NCBI RefSeq assembly: GCF_013041605.1
Contig: NZ_JABEQC010000001.1
Coordinates: 124,001 to 188,000, forward strand
Reading direction: 5' to 3'
Source of the DNA: Vibrio plantisponsor
GTDB lineage: Bacteria > Pseudomonadota > Gammaproteobacteria > Enterobacterales > Vibrionaceae
Length of the DNA: 64,000 nucleotides
Shown piece by piece: positions 1 through 9,376 of this stretch (the first letter of the stretch is position 1; the number at the start of each line of letters is the position of its first letter). The position numbers were made by a program, and so were the translations under genes. The notes beneath the pieces are model-generated. The model made no database searches and was not told where the DNA came from. It was given only the letters and a program-made list of their open reading frames with translations.

Positions 1-58
1 GAATGAAATCAGTAGTCGCTGCATGTTTGTCGTTAGGTTGAGTCAGTGTCTAATATTG

Positions 59-94
59 AGCGTGGGTCATTATTAACCAATGTAGTCCCACGCT
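59..94. other. Hairpin downstream of rlmC; rest of 1-197 has no gene
   Basis: The 8-base arms AGCGTGGG and CCCACGCT are separated by 20 bases. The hairpin lies 100 bases past the rlmC stop, so it could end that transcript, but neither side has a clear T-run. I see no supported gene in the rest of 1-197. Confidence 0.3.
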
Positions 95-197
95 TCTAGT
101 TGTCATTCTCTATCAATGATAGCCAGACTTTGCTCAATCTATCGCAGTTTCTGTCAGTCGAAAAGCAAACATACGCGGCGATGTTAACTCCAACTGA

Positions 198-1331
198 CTA
201 GCTTACTCTTTCTAAAAGCGCTAACACTTCGGCATGGTTGGTATGAGGGAACATATCAAACCATTGAACTTTAACCACTTTGTAGCTTGGTAAGTTCTTC
301 ACATCTTCGTTCATGGTGTGAGGATTACAGCTTGAGTAGACAATATGCTTAGGCGCAAGCGCTTCCAGTTGGTTCGTCAAACTGCTACCAAGACCTCTGC
401 GTGGCGGGTTAACCAATACCAAATCAGGCGCAGCATCTTGAGAATGTGAAAACTGGGCGGAATCTAACGCGGCAAAACTCAGGTTATCGATCCCCATCTC
501 CTGCGCAGATCGCTTTGCGCTGGCAATGGCTTCCGGTTCTATCTCGATGCCAATCACTTCCGTTGTTGGTGTTGAACAGTGCAACGCAAATCCGCCCACA
601 CCACAGAACAGATCCCACATTTTGCTTGGCGCAATCTCTCTTACCCAATCTCTTGCCGTCGCGTATAGCGCCTGTGCAACTTTCGGGTTGGTCTGGAAAA
701 AGCTCTTAGGTCGAATAACCAGTGGCACATCGTTGAAGCGCTCAATCAGATACTCTTGCTCGGTCAAAAAGATCTCTTCATCACCTTCCAAACGCGCCAT
801 GTGTACTGGTTGAATGTTGACTGATACCACTTCGATAGCAGGAAAATCTTCAAGTAATCGAGGCAGATTGTTGGTGATACGAGGCAACACCTCTTTGCTG
901 CGTGCAACAAAGCGCAACATGAACTTTCCATCGTGCTCACTGCGAGTTAGCAAGATGAATTTCAGTTCACCTTTCTTTTTGTTTTTGTTGTACGGAGGGA
1001 TGCCTGAAATACGGATCCAGTTTTCCAAATAGGTCAGCAGCTGCTGTGTATCTTGCGGATACAAAGGACAATGCGTTAAAGAAAGAGGTTCACCATTGAG
1101 CGTGTTTTCGATACCCAAAATTGGCGCATGAGCTGCGCCAAGCACAACCATTTTTGCTTTGTTTCTGAAGCGAGTCTCACTGCTAGTGACAGGCGACAAC
1201 CACTGCTCTGGATTAAGCTCAGACAACAGCGTTTTCAATTCGGCATCTTTTACAGAAACCTGTTGTTGATAAGGCTGAGCGCAATTCGTGCAGGAAGTAC
1301 ATAGTTGCTGAGTAAAGAACTCGCATTGCAT
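198..1331 (-). CDS. rlmC: 23S rRNA (uracil-747-C5)-methyltransferase RlmC
   Basis: RlmC transfers a methyl group from S-adenosylmethionine to C5 of uracil 747 in 23S rRNA in the cytoplasm. The N-terminus starts MQCEFF and holds the cysteine cluster (C3, C11, C14, plus a later cysteine near residue 88 in THCPLYP) that binds an Fe-S cluster in this family. A FCGVGGF SAM-binding loop, a VNPPRRGLG motif and a catalytic cysteine in YSSCNPHT follow in order. The reading frame opens five codons upstream, but MQCEFF matches the family N-terminus, so I start there (377 aa). It has no TRAM domain, which separates it from RlmD. It appears to be transcribed alone. Confidence 0.93.
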   Translation of the reverse strand: MQCEFFTQQLCTSCTNCAQPYQQQVSVKDAELKTLLSELNPEQWLSPVTSSETRFRNKAKMVVLGAAHAPILGIENTLNGEPLSLTHCPLYPQDTQQLLTYLENWIRISGIPPYNKNKKKGELKFILLTRSEHDGKFMLRFVARSKEVLPRITNNLPRLLEDFPAIEVVSVNIQPVHMARLEGDEEIFLTEQEYLIERFNDVPLVIRPKSFFQTNPKVAQALYATARDWVREIAPSKMWDLFCGVGGFALHCSTPTTEVIGIEIEPEAIASAKRSAQEMGIDNLSFAALDSAQFSHSQDAAPDLVLVNPPRRGLGSSLTNQLEALAPKHIVYSSCNPHTMNEDVKNLPSYKVVKVQWFDMFPHTNHAEVLALLERVS

Positions 1332-1474
1332 AGCAGTGGTCACCAAATTTCGAAAAGCGCTAGTCTATTCGCCTAGCGACAAATCGCCAAATAAATATTT
1401 CACCTAAATACTCATGCGTCGCCGCGAGGCAAACAAGCCTAGCCTAACGCAGCAAATTCATACTGTATGTCGGT

Positions 1475-2383
1475 TTATTTACCGCGCACTTTATGGATAA
1501 CTTCCATAATCGCGACAACAATTAAACCTGCTGCTACACCAATGGCTCCATTCAGTAACGTTGGTACCAGCGCATTGACTAAAGTTAGGTCAGGCAGTTT
1601 CATAATAATAGGCTCAACCCAATGATGAATAAACGGCACGTTGTGCACAACGATACCGCCACCGACTAAAAACATCGCGGCAGTGCCAACCACAGTCAGG
1701 CCTTTCATCAGTTTAGGCGCGAAAGCAACCAGCACACCTCCCAGCTTTGCCATTAACCCTTCGCCTTTGGATTTTCTCTCAAGATAAAAACCGAGATCAT
1801 CCAGCTTTACAATGCCAGCCACCAAACCATACACACCAGCGGTCATGACCATAGCAATCAAACTCACTACGATAATTTGCGTCATCATTTCTTTGCCTTG
1901 AACCGTGCCCAAAGCAATCACGATAATTTCAGCGGACAGAATAAAATCGGTACGAATCGCGCCACTGATTTTGCTTTTTTCATACTCTTCTATACTTACT
2001 TGTTGCAACTCCGCCATCGCCTCTTCTGGTTCTTTCTTTGGCGTGGAGTGAAACAGTTTCTCCAGCACTTTTTCTGCGCCTTCAAAGCAAAGAAACAAAC
2101 CACCGAGCAGCAGTAAAGGCATAATCAGCCAAGGAACAAATGAACTGATCACCAATGCAGCAGGTACTAAGATCAGCTTATTACGAAACGACCCTTTCGC
2201 CACCGACCATACCACTGGGATTTCGCGCTCAGCGGCTACACCAGACACTTGTTGAGCGTTCAGTGCTAAGTCATCCCCCAGCACACCTGCGGTTTTCTTT
2301 GCTGCCACTTTCGACATCACAGCGACATCGTCGAGTACGGTTGCGATGTCGTCTAATAAAGTGAGTAAGCTAGCTCCAGCCAT
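1475..2383 (-). CDS. DUF808 family inner-membrane protein (YedI-like)
   Basis: This is a 302-aa integral membrane protein of the DUF808/YedI family, whose function is unknown. The start MAGASLLTLLDDIA and the adjacent LDDVAVMSKVAAKKTAGVLGDDLA are typical of the family. Several long hydrophobic segments follow (for example the stretches near LILVPAALVISSFVPWLIM and VVGTAAMFLVGGGIVV). I chose the MAGAS start rather than the upstream MFYTNPK extension because an AGAGAATG-type ribosome site precedes it and the family begins there. The neighbours give no clue to its role. Confidence 0.85.
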   Translation of the reverse strand: MAGASLLTLLDDIATVLDDVAVMSKVAAKKTAGVLGDDLALNAQQVSGVAAEREIPVVWSVAKGSFRNKLILVPAALVISSFVPWLIMPLLLLGGLFLCFEGAEKVLEKLFHSTPKKEPEEAMAELQQVSIEEYEKSKISGAIRTDFILSAEIIVIALGTVQGKEMMTQIIVVSLIAMVMTAGVYGLVAGIVKLDDLGFYLERKSKGEGLMAKLGGVLVAFAPKLMKGLTVVGTAAMFLVGGGIVVHNVPFIHHWVEPIIMKLPDLTLVNALVPTLLNGAIGVAAGLIVVAIMEVIHKVRGK

Positions 2384-2504
2384 ATGACATTCTCTTTTTG
2401 GGTTTGTATAAAACAAGAGGTAACATAGCAGCCTGTCAGAAATGATGAAACATCTTTAATAACGCTCATCCCATGGCATGAGAATAATTATTCCAAGGAA
2501 AGTA

Positions 2505-3431
2505 ATGAACAATTCACAAGCTTACCCAATAGGAACCCCAGGTCAAAAATGGGGAGAGGCTGAACGCCTACAATGGCGTGCGACAACAACCATCAAACGC
2601 GAATATCAGCAAGAAGTTGTGCCAAAAATTAAAGCGTTAGAAAACGAGTTTGTTGTAGAGCAATACGGTGCTTTGTCTTATGACGAAGAGCGCTACCCGC
2701 TTTTCTCTATCAAAAGCAAAAACTGGCAAGCGAACAAACCAACCGTGTTGATTACTGGTGGTGTTCACGGCTACGAAACCAGTGGTGTACATGGCGCACT
2801 TAAGTTTATGGCAAACGAAGCTAAACGCTACGAGCAGCACTTCAACATTATTGCGGCACCTTGTGTTAGCCCTTGGGGATACGAAACCATCAACCGCTGG
2901 AACCCTAATGCGATTGATCCAAACCGTTCGTTCTATGCTGACAGTCCAGCAGAAGAGTCAGCAAACCTAATGGCATTGGTAGCAAGCCTGCCTCAAGAAG
3001 TTTTGGTTCATATTGATTTGCATGAAACAACAGACACAGACGAAACCGAGTTCCGTCCTGCTTTAGCAGCGCGCGATGGCATCGACTACGAAGCCGACAG
3101 CATTCCAGACGGTTTCTACACCGTTGGCGACACTGAATTGCCTCAGCTTGAGTTCCAAGCGGCTGTTATTGAATCTGTTGCGAAAGTAACGCACATAGCT
3201 CCGGCTGATGCCAATGGGCAGATCATCGGTTCAGATGTGGTTCAGCACGGTGTGATTCTTTACCCAATGAAGAAGCTTGGGTTATGTGGCGGCGTAACCA
3301 ATTGCCAATACGGCACAACAACGGAAGTTTACCCTGATAGCCCGAAAGTCACTGATGAAGAATGTAACGATGCTCAGGTTGCTGCAGTAGTTGGCGCTCT
3401 GGACTATGTACTTAAAAACCATCGAACATAA
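2505..3431 (+). CDS. M14 family zinc metallocarboxypeptidase
   Basis: This 308-aa protein has no evident signal peptide. It carries the M14 zinc-peptidase pattern: GGVHGYETSG (H..E zinc ligands), the substrate-binding NRSF, and a third ligand in HIDLHETTD. Such enzymes release C-terminal residues from peptides or amino groups from amidated substrates, but the substrate here cannot be read from the sequence. I start at the second possible ATG (MNNSQAY) because AAGGAAAGTA sits just before it. A strong bidirectional terminator follows. It is divergent from the DUF808 gene. Confidence 0.85.
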   Translation: MNNSQAYPIGTPGQKWGEAERLQWRATTTIKREYQQEVVPKIKALENEFVVEQYGALSYDEERYPLFSIKSKNWQANKPTVLITGGVHGYETSGVHGALKFMANEAKRYEQHFNIIAAPCVSPWGYETINRWNPNAIDPNRSFYADSPAEESANLMALVASLPQEVLVHIDLHETTDTDETEFRPALAARDGIDYEADSIPDGFYTVGDTELPQLEFQAAVIESVAKVTHIAPADANGQIIGSDVVQHGVILYPMKKLGLCGGVTNCQYGTTTEVYPDSPKVTDEECNDAQVAAVVGALDYVLKNHRT

Positions 3432-3446
3432 TCAATAGAAAACAAT

Positions 3447-3490
3447 AAACCCCGCACGAGAGTAGCTCTTTCTGCGGGGTTTATTTTATG
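3447..3490. terminator. Bidirectional intrinsic terminator
   Basis: A perfect 10-bp stem (AAACCCCGCA / TGCGGGGTTT) has T-rich flanks on both sides. It can serve the M14 peptidase gene on the plus strand and the phosphatase gene on the minus strand. Confidence 0.85.
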
Positions 3491-3521
3491 AGTGTCTCCA
3501 CCCAATCATATTTAGAGCGCG

Positions 3522-5059
3522 TTAATTAACAGACAACTCTTTGCTATAACAGCGTTCAAGTTCCGACAGACTATAAAAATACTGCGTACCTTCAAATACT
3601 TGGCAATCGGCTTTAAACGCTATTTCCTTCTCGTTGTAAAGCATCTTCACCAAGGTTTCACCGCCTTTGTTTGCACTCTTATACACATCCCACTGAATAT
3701 TTGCCGAATATGGTGTAACCCATCCGCCGCGCCATTCATTATTTTCTTGAGAATAGAGCACCGAAGGATCTGCTGCTGAGTACTGCCTTTCACATGCAAT
3801 AACGCTGCTAAAGGCATAATTTGTTCAGCGTGAGCAAAGCGTACCTTTGCCACATGATTTACCGCCTGCTTGTTGTTGGCTACAGCGTCCATCTCATTGA
3901 ACATATCTTTTAAAAGCGGTTTAGCAATGTTGTAGGTCACGCCATTGGAATCGGCAAAGCTTGGACCTTTCTCATAGAAATCTTCAGCATCTGACTGATA
4001 AGAGAACCAAGCCGACTCTTCAGGAGTAATAAACTGCTCTAAGCCCCACTCTCCACCTTGAGCTTGTGCCTCACGAAGCATTCCCGGACCAATGATGAAC
4101 ATGTTGTAGAGCATTGAGGCAGCGTCGACCTCGTTTTGCACATACTTCCAGTCATCTTCCGTTTCACTAGGTTTCTTGGTGTTGGTCTTGAAACAGTTCT
4201 CAGCGCTTACGTCGCACTTCTTGTCGTTAGAGACATCATTTTCGAGGAAATCGACAAACTCTTTGGTGTAAATACGCTCCAACATTTGACGAGCCAACAA
4301 TTTCGTTTTTGGTAGCTCTGAAACTGCATCAAAGGCACTTTCTAACTTCTCTGAATCTTTAAAAGCATCATAGGCTTCAAAGTTTGCAGTGTATGGTTGG
4401 TATTTTGCACTCTTTACAGGATTTGTTTTGTGGAAATAGAGTTCAAACTTGTTCACCAGTTGTTTATCAATTTCATCTGGCTGTGATTGTGTTTGGTAAC
4501 ACTGCTTTGCATTGTTTGCTACATAAGCCACATCATTTGCCAATGACTGCATGAAGTAATGTGCAGTTTGGTTTGCGCGCTCTTGACCTGAGGTTTGTAC
4601 TTGAATACAAACGGGATTATTGCTGTCGTTAGTCATGATGGAATCTAGACGCTGCGCCATTCGAGAAGCGATACCGGCTGGCTCTTCTTCACCTACTTTC
4701 GTCAGCAGTCCATAACCCAGCTTTTCATTCGCTGCCGTCACTTTATCAATGATTGGACCAAGCTTTTCACCGAGCGGTGTCAATTGTCCGCGTTTTTGTG
4801 CTAGATCCCACACTTGCTTGCTCAGTACGTCGTATTTTGGACTTGATAGAGCACGCGCACCATGTCGTTCAACCAACTGGCTGTAAACCACGTTGTAACC
4901 TTTTGGCGCGGCTTCATAGCTGTTTAAATCTTGCTGAGCAGAATAGGTAGCTTTGCTGCTGTACTGATAGCCATCACTTTTATCGTCTTGGTGAGTAGAG
5001 CTACAACCACTGAGTAAAGCCACGGTAATTGCAGATGCAATCAGAGTATAACGAGTCAT
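3522..5059 (-). pseudogene. Histidine-type acid phosphatase lipoprotein, frameshifted
   Basis: The first frame starts MTRYTLIASA and has a lipobox (LLSGC19), the phosphatase signature RHGAR at residues 65-69, and HAE near residue 410 as the likely proton donor. These are the marks of the histidine acid phosphatase / MINPP-phytase family in the cell envelope. The frame then drifts into an unrelated 40-residue tail ending at 3647. The correct C-terminus continues in another frame as ADPSVLYSQENNEWRGGW down to a stop at 3522. One missing base near 3770-3778, in a CAG-repeat stretch, would restore a protein of about 513 aa. Both active-site motifs lie before the break, but the lost C-terminus probably impairs folding. 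A sequencing error in the repeat is possible. Confidence 0.8.
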
Positions 5060-5402
5060 TAATCTTCCTTAATTTCAGAGCGAATTTGGTTTTACGTTTT
5101 CAGAAACTCGCTGCACATTAGTTGCGGTTTATGACATTATCATTGCAGTTTGAATAAGTTACGACGACAGATAACTCTTTGATTTGTTGACATTCCAATC
5201 TGTGGACCCATTATTTGCAATAACCTCGAGCCAACGATTACTTTAGATCACTCAAACTTTGTGCGTAGGCAGTGAAAAACCAATGCCAATAACCACACCT
5301 CTTATATCACTCTCGCCAATGTATCGCGTATTTTAAATTGACCTATGCTTGGCTATTGGTGAGACTAGCAAGATAAATCAATAAGTAACGTCAGAGGCCT
5401 TT
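5060..5402. other. Divergent intergenic region, no gene seen
   Basis: This 343-bp AT-rich spacer separates the phosphatase gene from the glutathione transferase gene and must hold both promoters. I see no terminator hairpin, RNA gene or convincing operator in it. Confidence 0.5.
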
Positions 5403-6056
5403 ATGATTATCCTGCACCATCTCGTTCAATCTCGCTCTAATCGCATTGCGTGGTTATTAGAAGCGTTAAATCTTCCTTACGAAATTAAAGTTTATCAGCG
5501 CGACCCTAAAACCTACGGCGCGCCAGAGTCACTCAAGCAGATTGACCCGCTGGGTAAATCACCGGTCATTACCGATGGCGAACTGGTAATTGCTGAATCT
5601 GGCGCAATCATCGAATATCTGATTGATACCTACGACACCGAGCAACAGTTCAGACCTAAAGATCCTAAAGCTCTGTTAGATTACCGTTACTGGTTGCACT
5701 TTGCTGAAGGCTCAATGATGCCTTTGTTGGTGATGCGACTGGTTTTATCAAAAGCGGTCGATAAACCAATGCCGTTCTTTATTAAACCTGTGATTAAAAA
5801 GTTTGTGCAGGCGTTAAACCAATACTTCATTGACCCAAGAATAATTCCTCAACTCAAGTTGGTGGATAAGCATCTTTCTAATAACAAATGGTTTGCTGGC
5901 GATGAACTCTCTGGCGCAGATTTCCAGATGGTACTAGCTTTGCAACTTGCTTATATGCGCTGCGACATGACTCCTTATCACCACATTAAGAAGTACATAG
6001 AACAAGTTGAAAAAATTGAAAGCTATCAAAAAGCGATGAAAAAACTCAGCGAATAG
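5403..6056 (+). CDS. Glutathione S-transferase family protein
   Basis: This 217-aa protein has the two-domain cytosolic glutathione transferase layout. The N-terminal thioredoxin-like domain begins MIILHHLVQSRSNRIAW and contains the cis-proline segment GKSPVITDG and the glutathione-contacting ESGAIIEYL. An all-helical C-terminal domain follows, with the conserved SGADFQMVLAL capping segment. It probably conjugates glutathione to electrophiles or acts as a reductase, but the substrate cannot be told. It ends three bases before the convergent AraC gene stop. Confidence 0.88.
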   Translation: MIILHHLVQSRSNRIAWLLEALNLPYEIKVYQRDPKTYGAPESLKQIDPLGKSPVITDGELVIAESGAIIEYLIDTYDTEQQFRPKDPKALLDYRYWLHFAEGSMMPLLVMRLVLSKAVDKPMPFFIKPVIKKFVQALNQYFIDPRIIPQLKLVDKHLSNNKWFAGDELSGADFQMVLALQLAYMRCDMTPYHHIKKYIEQVEKIESYQKAMKKLSE

Positions 6057-6059
6057 CCG

Positions 6060-6848
6060 TTACAACAATCGGTTCTTATATTGCTCCGGTGTTTGGCCGG
6101 AGTATTTTTTAAACATGGCAATAAACGGGCTGGCTTGGTTGTATCCCAAGGTTAAGGCGACCTCTTTAACCGAGTGTCCACTTCGGAGTAAGTCCATTGA
6201 GTGCAGATAGCGAACACGTAAGCGCCACTCAGTAAAGCTCATGCCGAGCTCTGCCTGACAATACCTAGCAAGCGTTCGCTCGGTAGTGTGCACTCGCTCT
6301 GCCCACTGCTGCAAGCTGGTGTTGTCGGTCGGGTTCTCTTCTACCGCCGCTAAGATAGGTGCTAAATATTTGTGGTGGCTGGACGGCAAGAAGTGTTGCT
6401 GCATTTCGCGAGTGGCAAGCTGATCAATCAATACCTGTAACAGACGTTTGTCTTCGACACTTTCCGCCACACCGATTTCGCGCATGCGAAAATCATCAAT
6501 GATAGCGGTCACTATCGGAGTCACTTTAATCAGGCTCGTTTTGGTCGGGAAAGCGTGTGTCATTTCGGCTGAAATATTGATGGAACAGTAATCCAGAGGC
6601 TTTCGGTTAAAACTCTTGTGTCGAGTTCCTGCTGGAACCCAAATTGCGAGATGAGGTGGAGCAAGAAAACGGGTGTCTTCCGCTTCCATTTCCAATATAC
6701 CACCAGCGATTAACTGAACCTGCCCCCAAGCGTGGCTGTGTACGCGCGTTTCGGTATTCGACAAAAACGCTTCGAAGTTCATGAATACGTCTGAAGGCGC
6801 TTTAGCAATTGCTAGTGAAGGATGAAGATTTCTCGCCTGTTTTTTCAC
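6060..6848 (-). CDS. AraC-family transcriptional regulator with cupin domain
   Basis: This is a 262-aa regulator. The N-terminal cupin-like sensor includes VHSHAWGQVQLIAGGILEME and LAIWVPAGTRHKS. The C-terminal part (about residues 165-262) has two helix-turn-helix units, with TTERTLARYCQAELG and VKEVALTLGYNQASPF, and ends in the usual FKKYSGQTPEQYKNR. It is divergent from the isochorismatase-like hydrolase across 215 bp, so that gene is the most likely target. The effector is unknown. Confidence 0.88.
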   Translation of the reverse strand: MKKQARNLHPSLAIAKAPSDVFMNFEAFLSNTETRVHSHAWGQVQLIAGGILEMEAEDTRFLAPPHLAIWVPAGTRHKSFNRKPLDYCSINISAEMTHAFPTKTSLIKVTPIVTAIIDDFRMREIGVAESVEDKRLLQVLIDQLATREMQQHFLPSSHHKYLAPILAAVEENPTDNTSLQQWAERVHTTERTLARYCQAELGMSFTEWRLRVRYLHSMDLLRSGHSVKEVALTLGYNQASPFIAMFKKYSGQTPEQYKNRLL

Positions 6849-7063
6849 TCTGCTTTCCTTGTCGGGCTATGTTCCTAAAGAACTATGTCTTTTTAACGAT
6901 ATTTATCAGTGAAAGACTTTAAACGAGATGAAAGCAGATATCAAAACCCTAGCTTAGATAAATGAAGAAATAGCCTCTATCGGCTTCATTCTGGCTGCAT
7001 AGCCAAGAGGTTAGTGGTTATAATGCGACCTTCATTTGGCTGAAAGTAAAGGATTACCGTGAC

Positions 7064-7624
7064 ATGACGGATTCGACCACGAAAGGGGATGGGAGCAACG
7101 AAGCCCTGTTGATCATTGATATGCAGATAGGCTGTTTCCACACGCCAAGACACGACAGAGAAGGCGTTATTTCAAGAATCAATAAGCTTTCTCATGCTTT
7201 CCGCGCCAAAAACTTACCCGTTATTTTCATTCAGCATAACGGTATTAAAGAAAACTATTTATTGCCGGGTACAGAAGATTTTGAAATCGTCAGAGAGCTT
7301 GTCATCAGTGATGCAGATTACACCGTCGAGAAAACCGTTAATGGCGCTTTCTATAAGACAAATTTGAAAGAGCTTTTAGACTCATTAAATGTTGGAACCC
7401 TTTATATCACAGGGTTGGCGACTGATTTCTGTGTTAACGCAACCATTCACGCCGCGCTGGTAGAAGACTTCAATATAGTGGTGATTTCCGATTGTCATAC
7501 AACGGCTGACAAACTGGAGATGAGCGCTAGTGACATCATCAAATTCCATAACTTCATTTGGTCTAACTTAACGCCGACCGAAGGTGTTATTTCGCTTAAA
7601 ACCCACGAAGAAGTACTGAGCTAA
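7064..7624 (+). CDS. Isochorismatase-like cysteine hydrolase
   Basis: This 186-aa protein belongs to the cysteine hydrolase / isochorismatase superfamily. The catalytic triad is visible as Asp in LLIIDMQ, Lys in VEKTVNGAFYKT, and Cys in GLATDFCVNATIHAA. Members hydrolyse amides or vinyl ethers (nicotinamide, N-carbamoyl compounds, isochorismate), and the substrate here is not evident. The ATG at 7064 has AAAGGA about 12 bases upstream. The divergent AraC regulator is the probable controller. Confidence 0.85.
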   Translation: MTDSTTKGDGSNEALLIIDMQIGCFHTPRHDREGVISRINKLSHAFRAKNLPVIFIQHNGIKENYLLPGTEDFEIVRELVISDADYTVEKTVNGAFYKTNLKELLDSLNVGTLYITGLATDFCVNATIHAALVEDFNIVVISDCHTTADKLEMSASDIIKFHNFIWSNLTPTEGVISLKTHEEVLS

Positions 7625-7695
7625 ATCGCGCTACGGATTAGCTTGTCTCTGATAGTGGGTATCTCTCAAATAAAAGAGCCTGAGCGAGAGCTTAG

Positions 7696-7900
7696 TTAAG
7701 CGTTAACCACTTCTAGAATGATTTTTTCTAGCGTATCCAAACCTTCATTGAGAACGTCGAACTCAATGATCAACGGCCGTCAGATCCGGTTCGATGCCTA
7801 AGTATTTCGTTGCAAACAATTTATCGTACGAGCGAAACCCATTTAGATTTCATCAGAAATCAGAATAATTACGTGTTTGTCACAGATGTTGGTTTGTCAT
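7696..7900 (-). pseudogene. gabT: Collapsed remnant of gabT (4-aminobutyrate aminotransferase)
   Basis: On the minus strand an AAGGACG ribosome site and ATG (at 7900) give MTNQHL and then a stop. Further on, ISDEI-stop-MGFART and, one frame over, KLFATKYLGIEPDLTA match the class III aminotransferase segment that normally reads ADEIQ.GFARTGKLFA...GIEPDL. The end reads RPLIIEFDVLNEGLDTLEKI and finishes EVVNA-stop at 7696, which looks like the family C-terminus. A full gene would be about 1.28 kb, so two large internal deletions, one nonsense change and one frameshift have occurred. It starts 16 bases past the gabD stop, exactly where the second gene of a gabD-gabT operon would sit. It cannot encode an enzyme. 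Confidence 0.8.
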
Positions 7901-7915
7901 TTTTTCGTCCTTAAA

Positions 7916-9343
7916 TTAGTTTCCGCCAAAGCACAGGTATTTCACATCCATGTATTCATCGATGCCTTGCTTCGCGCCTTCACGTCCGATACCAGATTGT
8001 TTCACACCACCAAATGGTGCGACTTCAGTAGAAATTAAACCTTCGTTGATGCCCACCATGCCGTACTCAAGCGCTTCGGCAATCTTCCATACACGGTGAA
8101 TGTTTTGACTGTAGAAGTACGAAGCCAAGCCGTAGATAGTGTCATTCGCCATTTCGATCAGTTGTGCGTCGTTATCAAAACGAATCACAGGCGCAACTGG
8201 ACCAAAGATCTCTTGCGAGACGATCTTCATGTCGTGAGTGACATCTTTCAGCACTACAGGTTGCATGAACAGACCATCTAACTGGTGCAATTCAGACACA
8301 GGTTTCGCTCCTTGCTTAATGGCTCCATCAATCAGTGCTTGGATATTCTGTTTTGCCGATTCACTGATCACAGGGCCAATGTTGACGCCAGCTTCCAAGC
8401 CGTTACCGACTTTAAGTTTCTGTACCGCATCATCAAACTTAGTGACGAACTCGTCATACACTTTGCTGTGAACATAGAAGCGGTTAGCACACACGCAGGT
8501 TTGACCTGCGTTGCGGAACTTAGAAGCAATCGCGCCAGTGACCGCGGCATCAATATCTGCATCATCAAACACGATGAAAGGCGCGTTGCCACCCAGTTCC
8601 ATAGAGGTGCGTTTGATATCCGCAGCGCTTTGCTGCATTAGTATACTGCCGACCTGAGTAGAGCCTGTGAACGAAAGCTTACGAATCAGAGGATGTGTTG
8701 TGAAAATACCGCCCACTTGACGAGAGGTTTCACCCAGAACCACCTGCAACACATCGCGAGGAATGCCTGCCTGATATGCCAGTTCTGCCACTGCAAATGC
8801 AGAAAGTGGTGTTGATTCAGAAGGCTTAACGATAAAACTACAACCTGCCGCCAAAGCTGGGCCCGCTTTACGAGTGATCATCGCAATTGGGAAGTTCCAA
8901 GGTGTAATCGCACAGGCAACACCGATAGGTTGCTTGATGGTCACTAAACGTTTGTCTTTACTCGGAGCTGGAATCGTTTCGCCGTAAGTGCGCTTTGCTT
9001 CTTCAGCAAACCATTCGATGAAGCTCGCGCCATATACCACTTCGCCTTGAGCTTCCGCCAACGGCTTACCTTGCTCAAGCGTCATTAAACGACCAAGATC
9101 TTGCTTGTTATCCAGAATCAGTTGATTCCATTTCTGTAACAAAGCCGAGCGCGTTTTCGCTGGTAACGCCGCCCACTCTTTTTGAGCAACACTCGCCCGT
9201 TCAATGCCATTGAGAATGTCGTGTTCTTTAGAAACCGGAGCATAACCAATGACTTCGCCAGTGGCTGGGTTAGTCACCGCTATCCCTTCCGCTTCATTCG
9301 ACACCATAAACGAAAGAAGGCTTTTGTTTTGTATCTGTTGCAT
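7916..9343 (-). CDS. gabD: Succinate-semialdehyde dehydrogenase (NADP+)
   Basis: GabD oxidises succinate semialdehyde to succinate, the last step of 4-aminobutyrate breakdown. The 475-aa protein has the aldehyde dehydrogenase order of motifs: ITPWNFPIAM, KPSESTPLSA, the glycine turn FTGSTQVG, catalytic Glu in MELGGNAPF, and catalytic Cys in NAGQTCVCANRF. It shares a strand with the upstream MFS transporter (33-bp gap) and with a gabT remnant just downstream. The intact pathway partner is therefore gone locally, and succinate semialdehyde would have to come from another aminotransferase. The start MQQIQNK is preceded by AGGAAAAATAT. Confidence 0.9.
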   Translation of the reverse strand: MQQIQNKSLLSFMVSNEAEGIAVTNPATGEVIGYAPVSKEHDILNGIERASVAQKEWAALPAKTRSALLQKWNQLILDNKQDLGRLMTLEQGKPLAEAQGEVVYGASFIEWFAEEAKRTYGETIPAPSKDKRLVTIKQPIGVACAITPWNFPIAMITRKAGPALAAGCSFIVKPSESTPLSAFAVAELAYQAGIPRDVLQVVLGETSRQVGGIFTTHPLIRKLSFTGSTQVGSILMQQSAADIKRTSMELGGNAPFIVFDDADIDAAVTGAIASKFRNAGQTCVCANRFYVHSKVYDEFVTKFDDAVQKLKVGNGLEAGVNIGPVISESAKQNIQALIDGAIKQGAKPVSELHQLDGLFMQPVVLKDVTHDMKIVSQEIFGPVAPVIRFDNDAQLIEMANDTIYGLASYFYSQNIHRVWKIAEALEYGMVGINEGLISTEVAPFGGVKQSGIGREGAKQGIDEYMDVKYLCFGGN

Positions 9344-9376
9344 ATATTTTTCCTAGATTCAACTCATGGTTATTGT

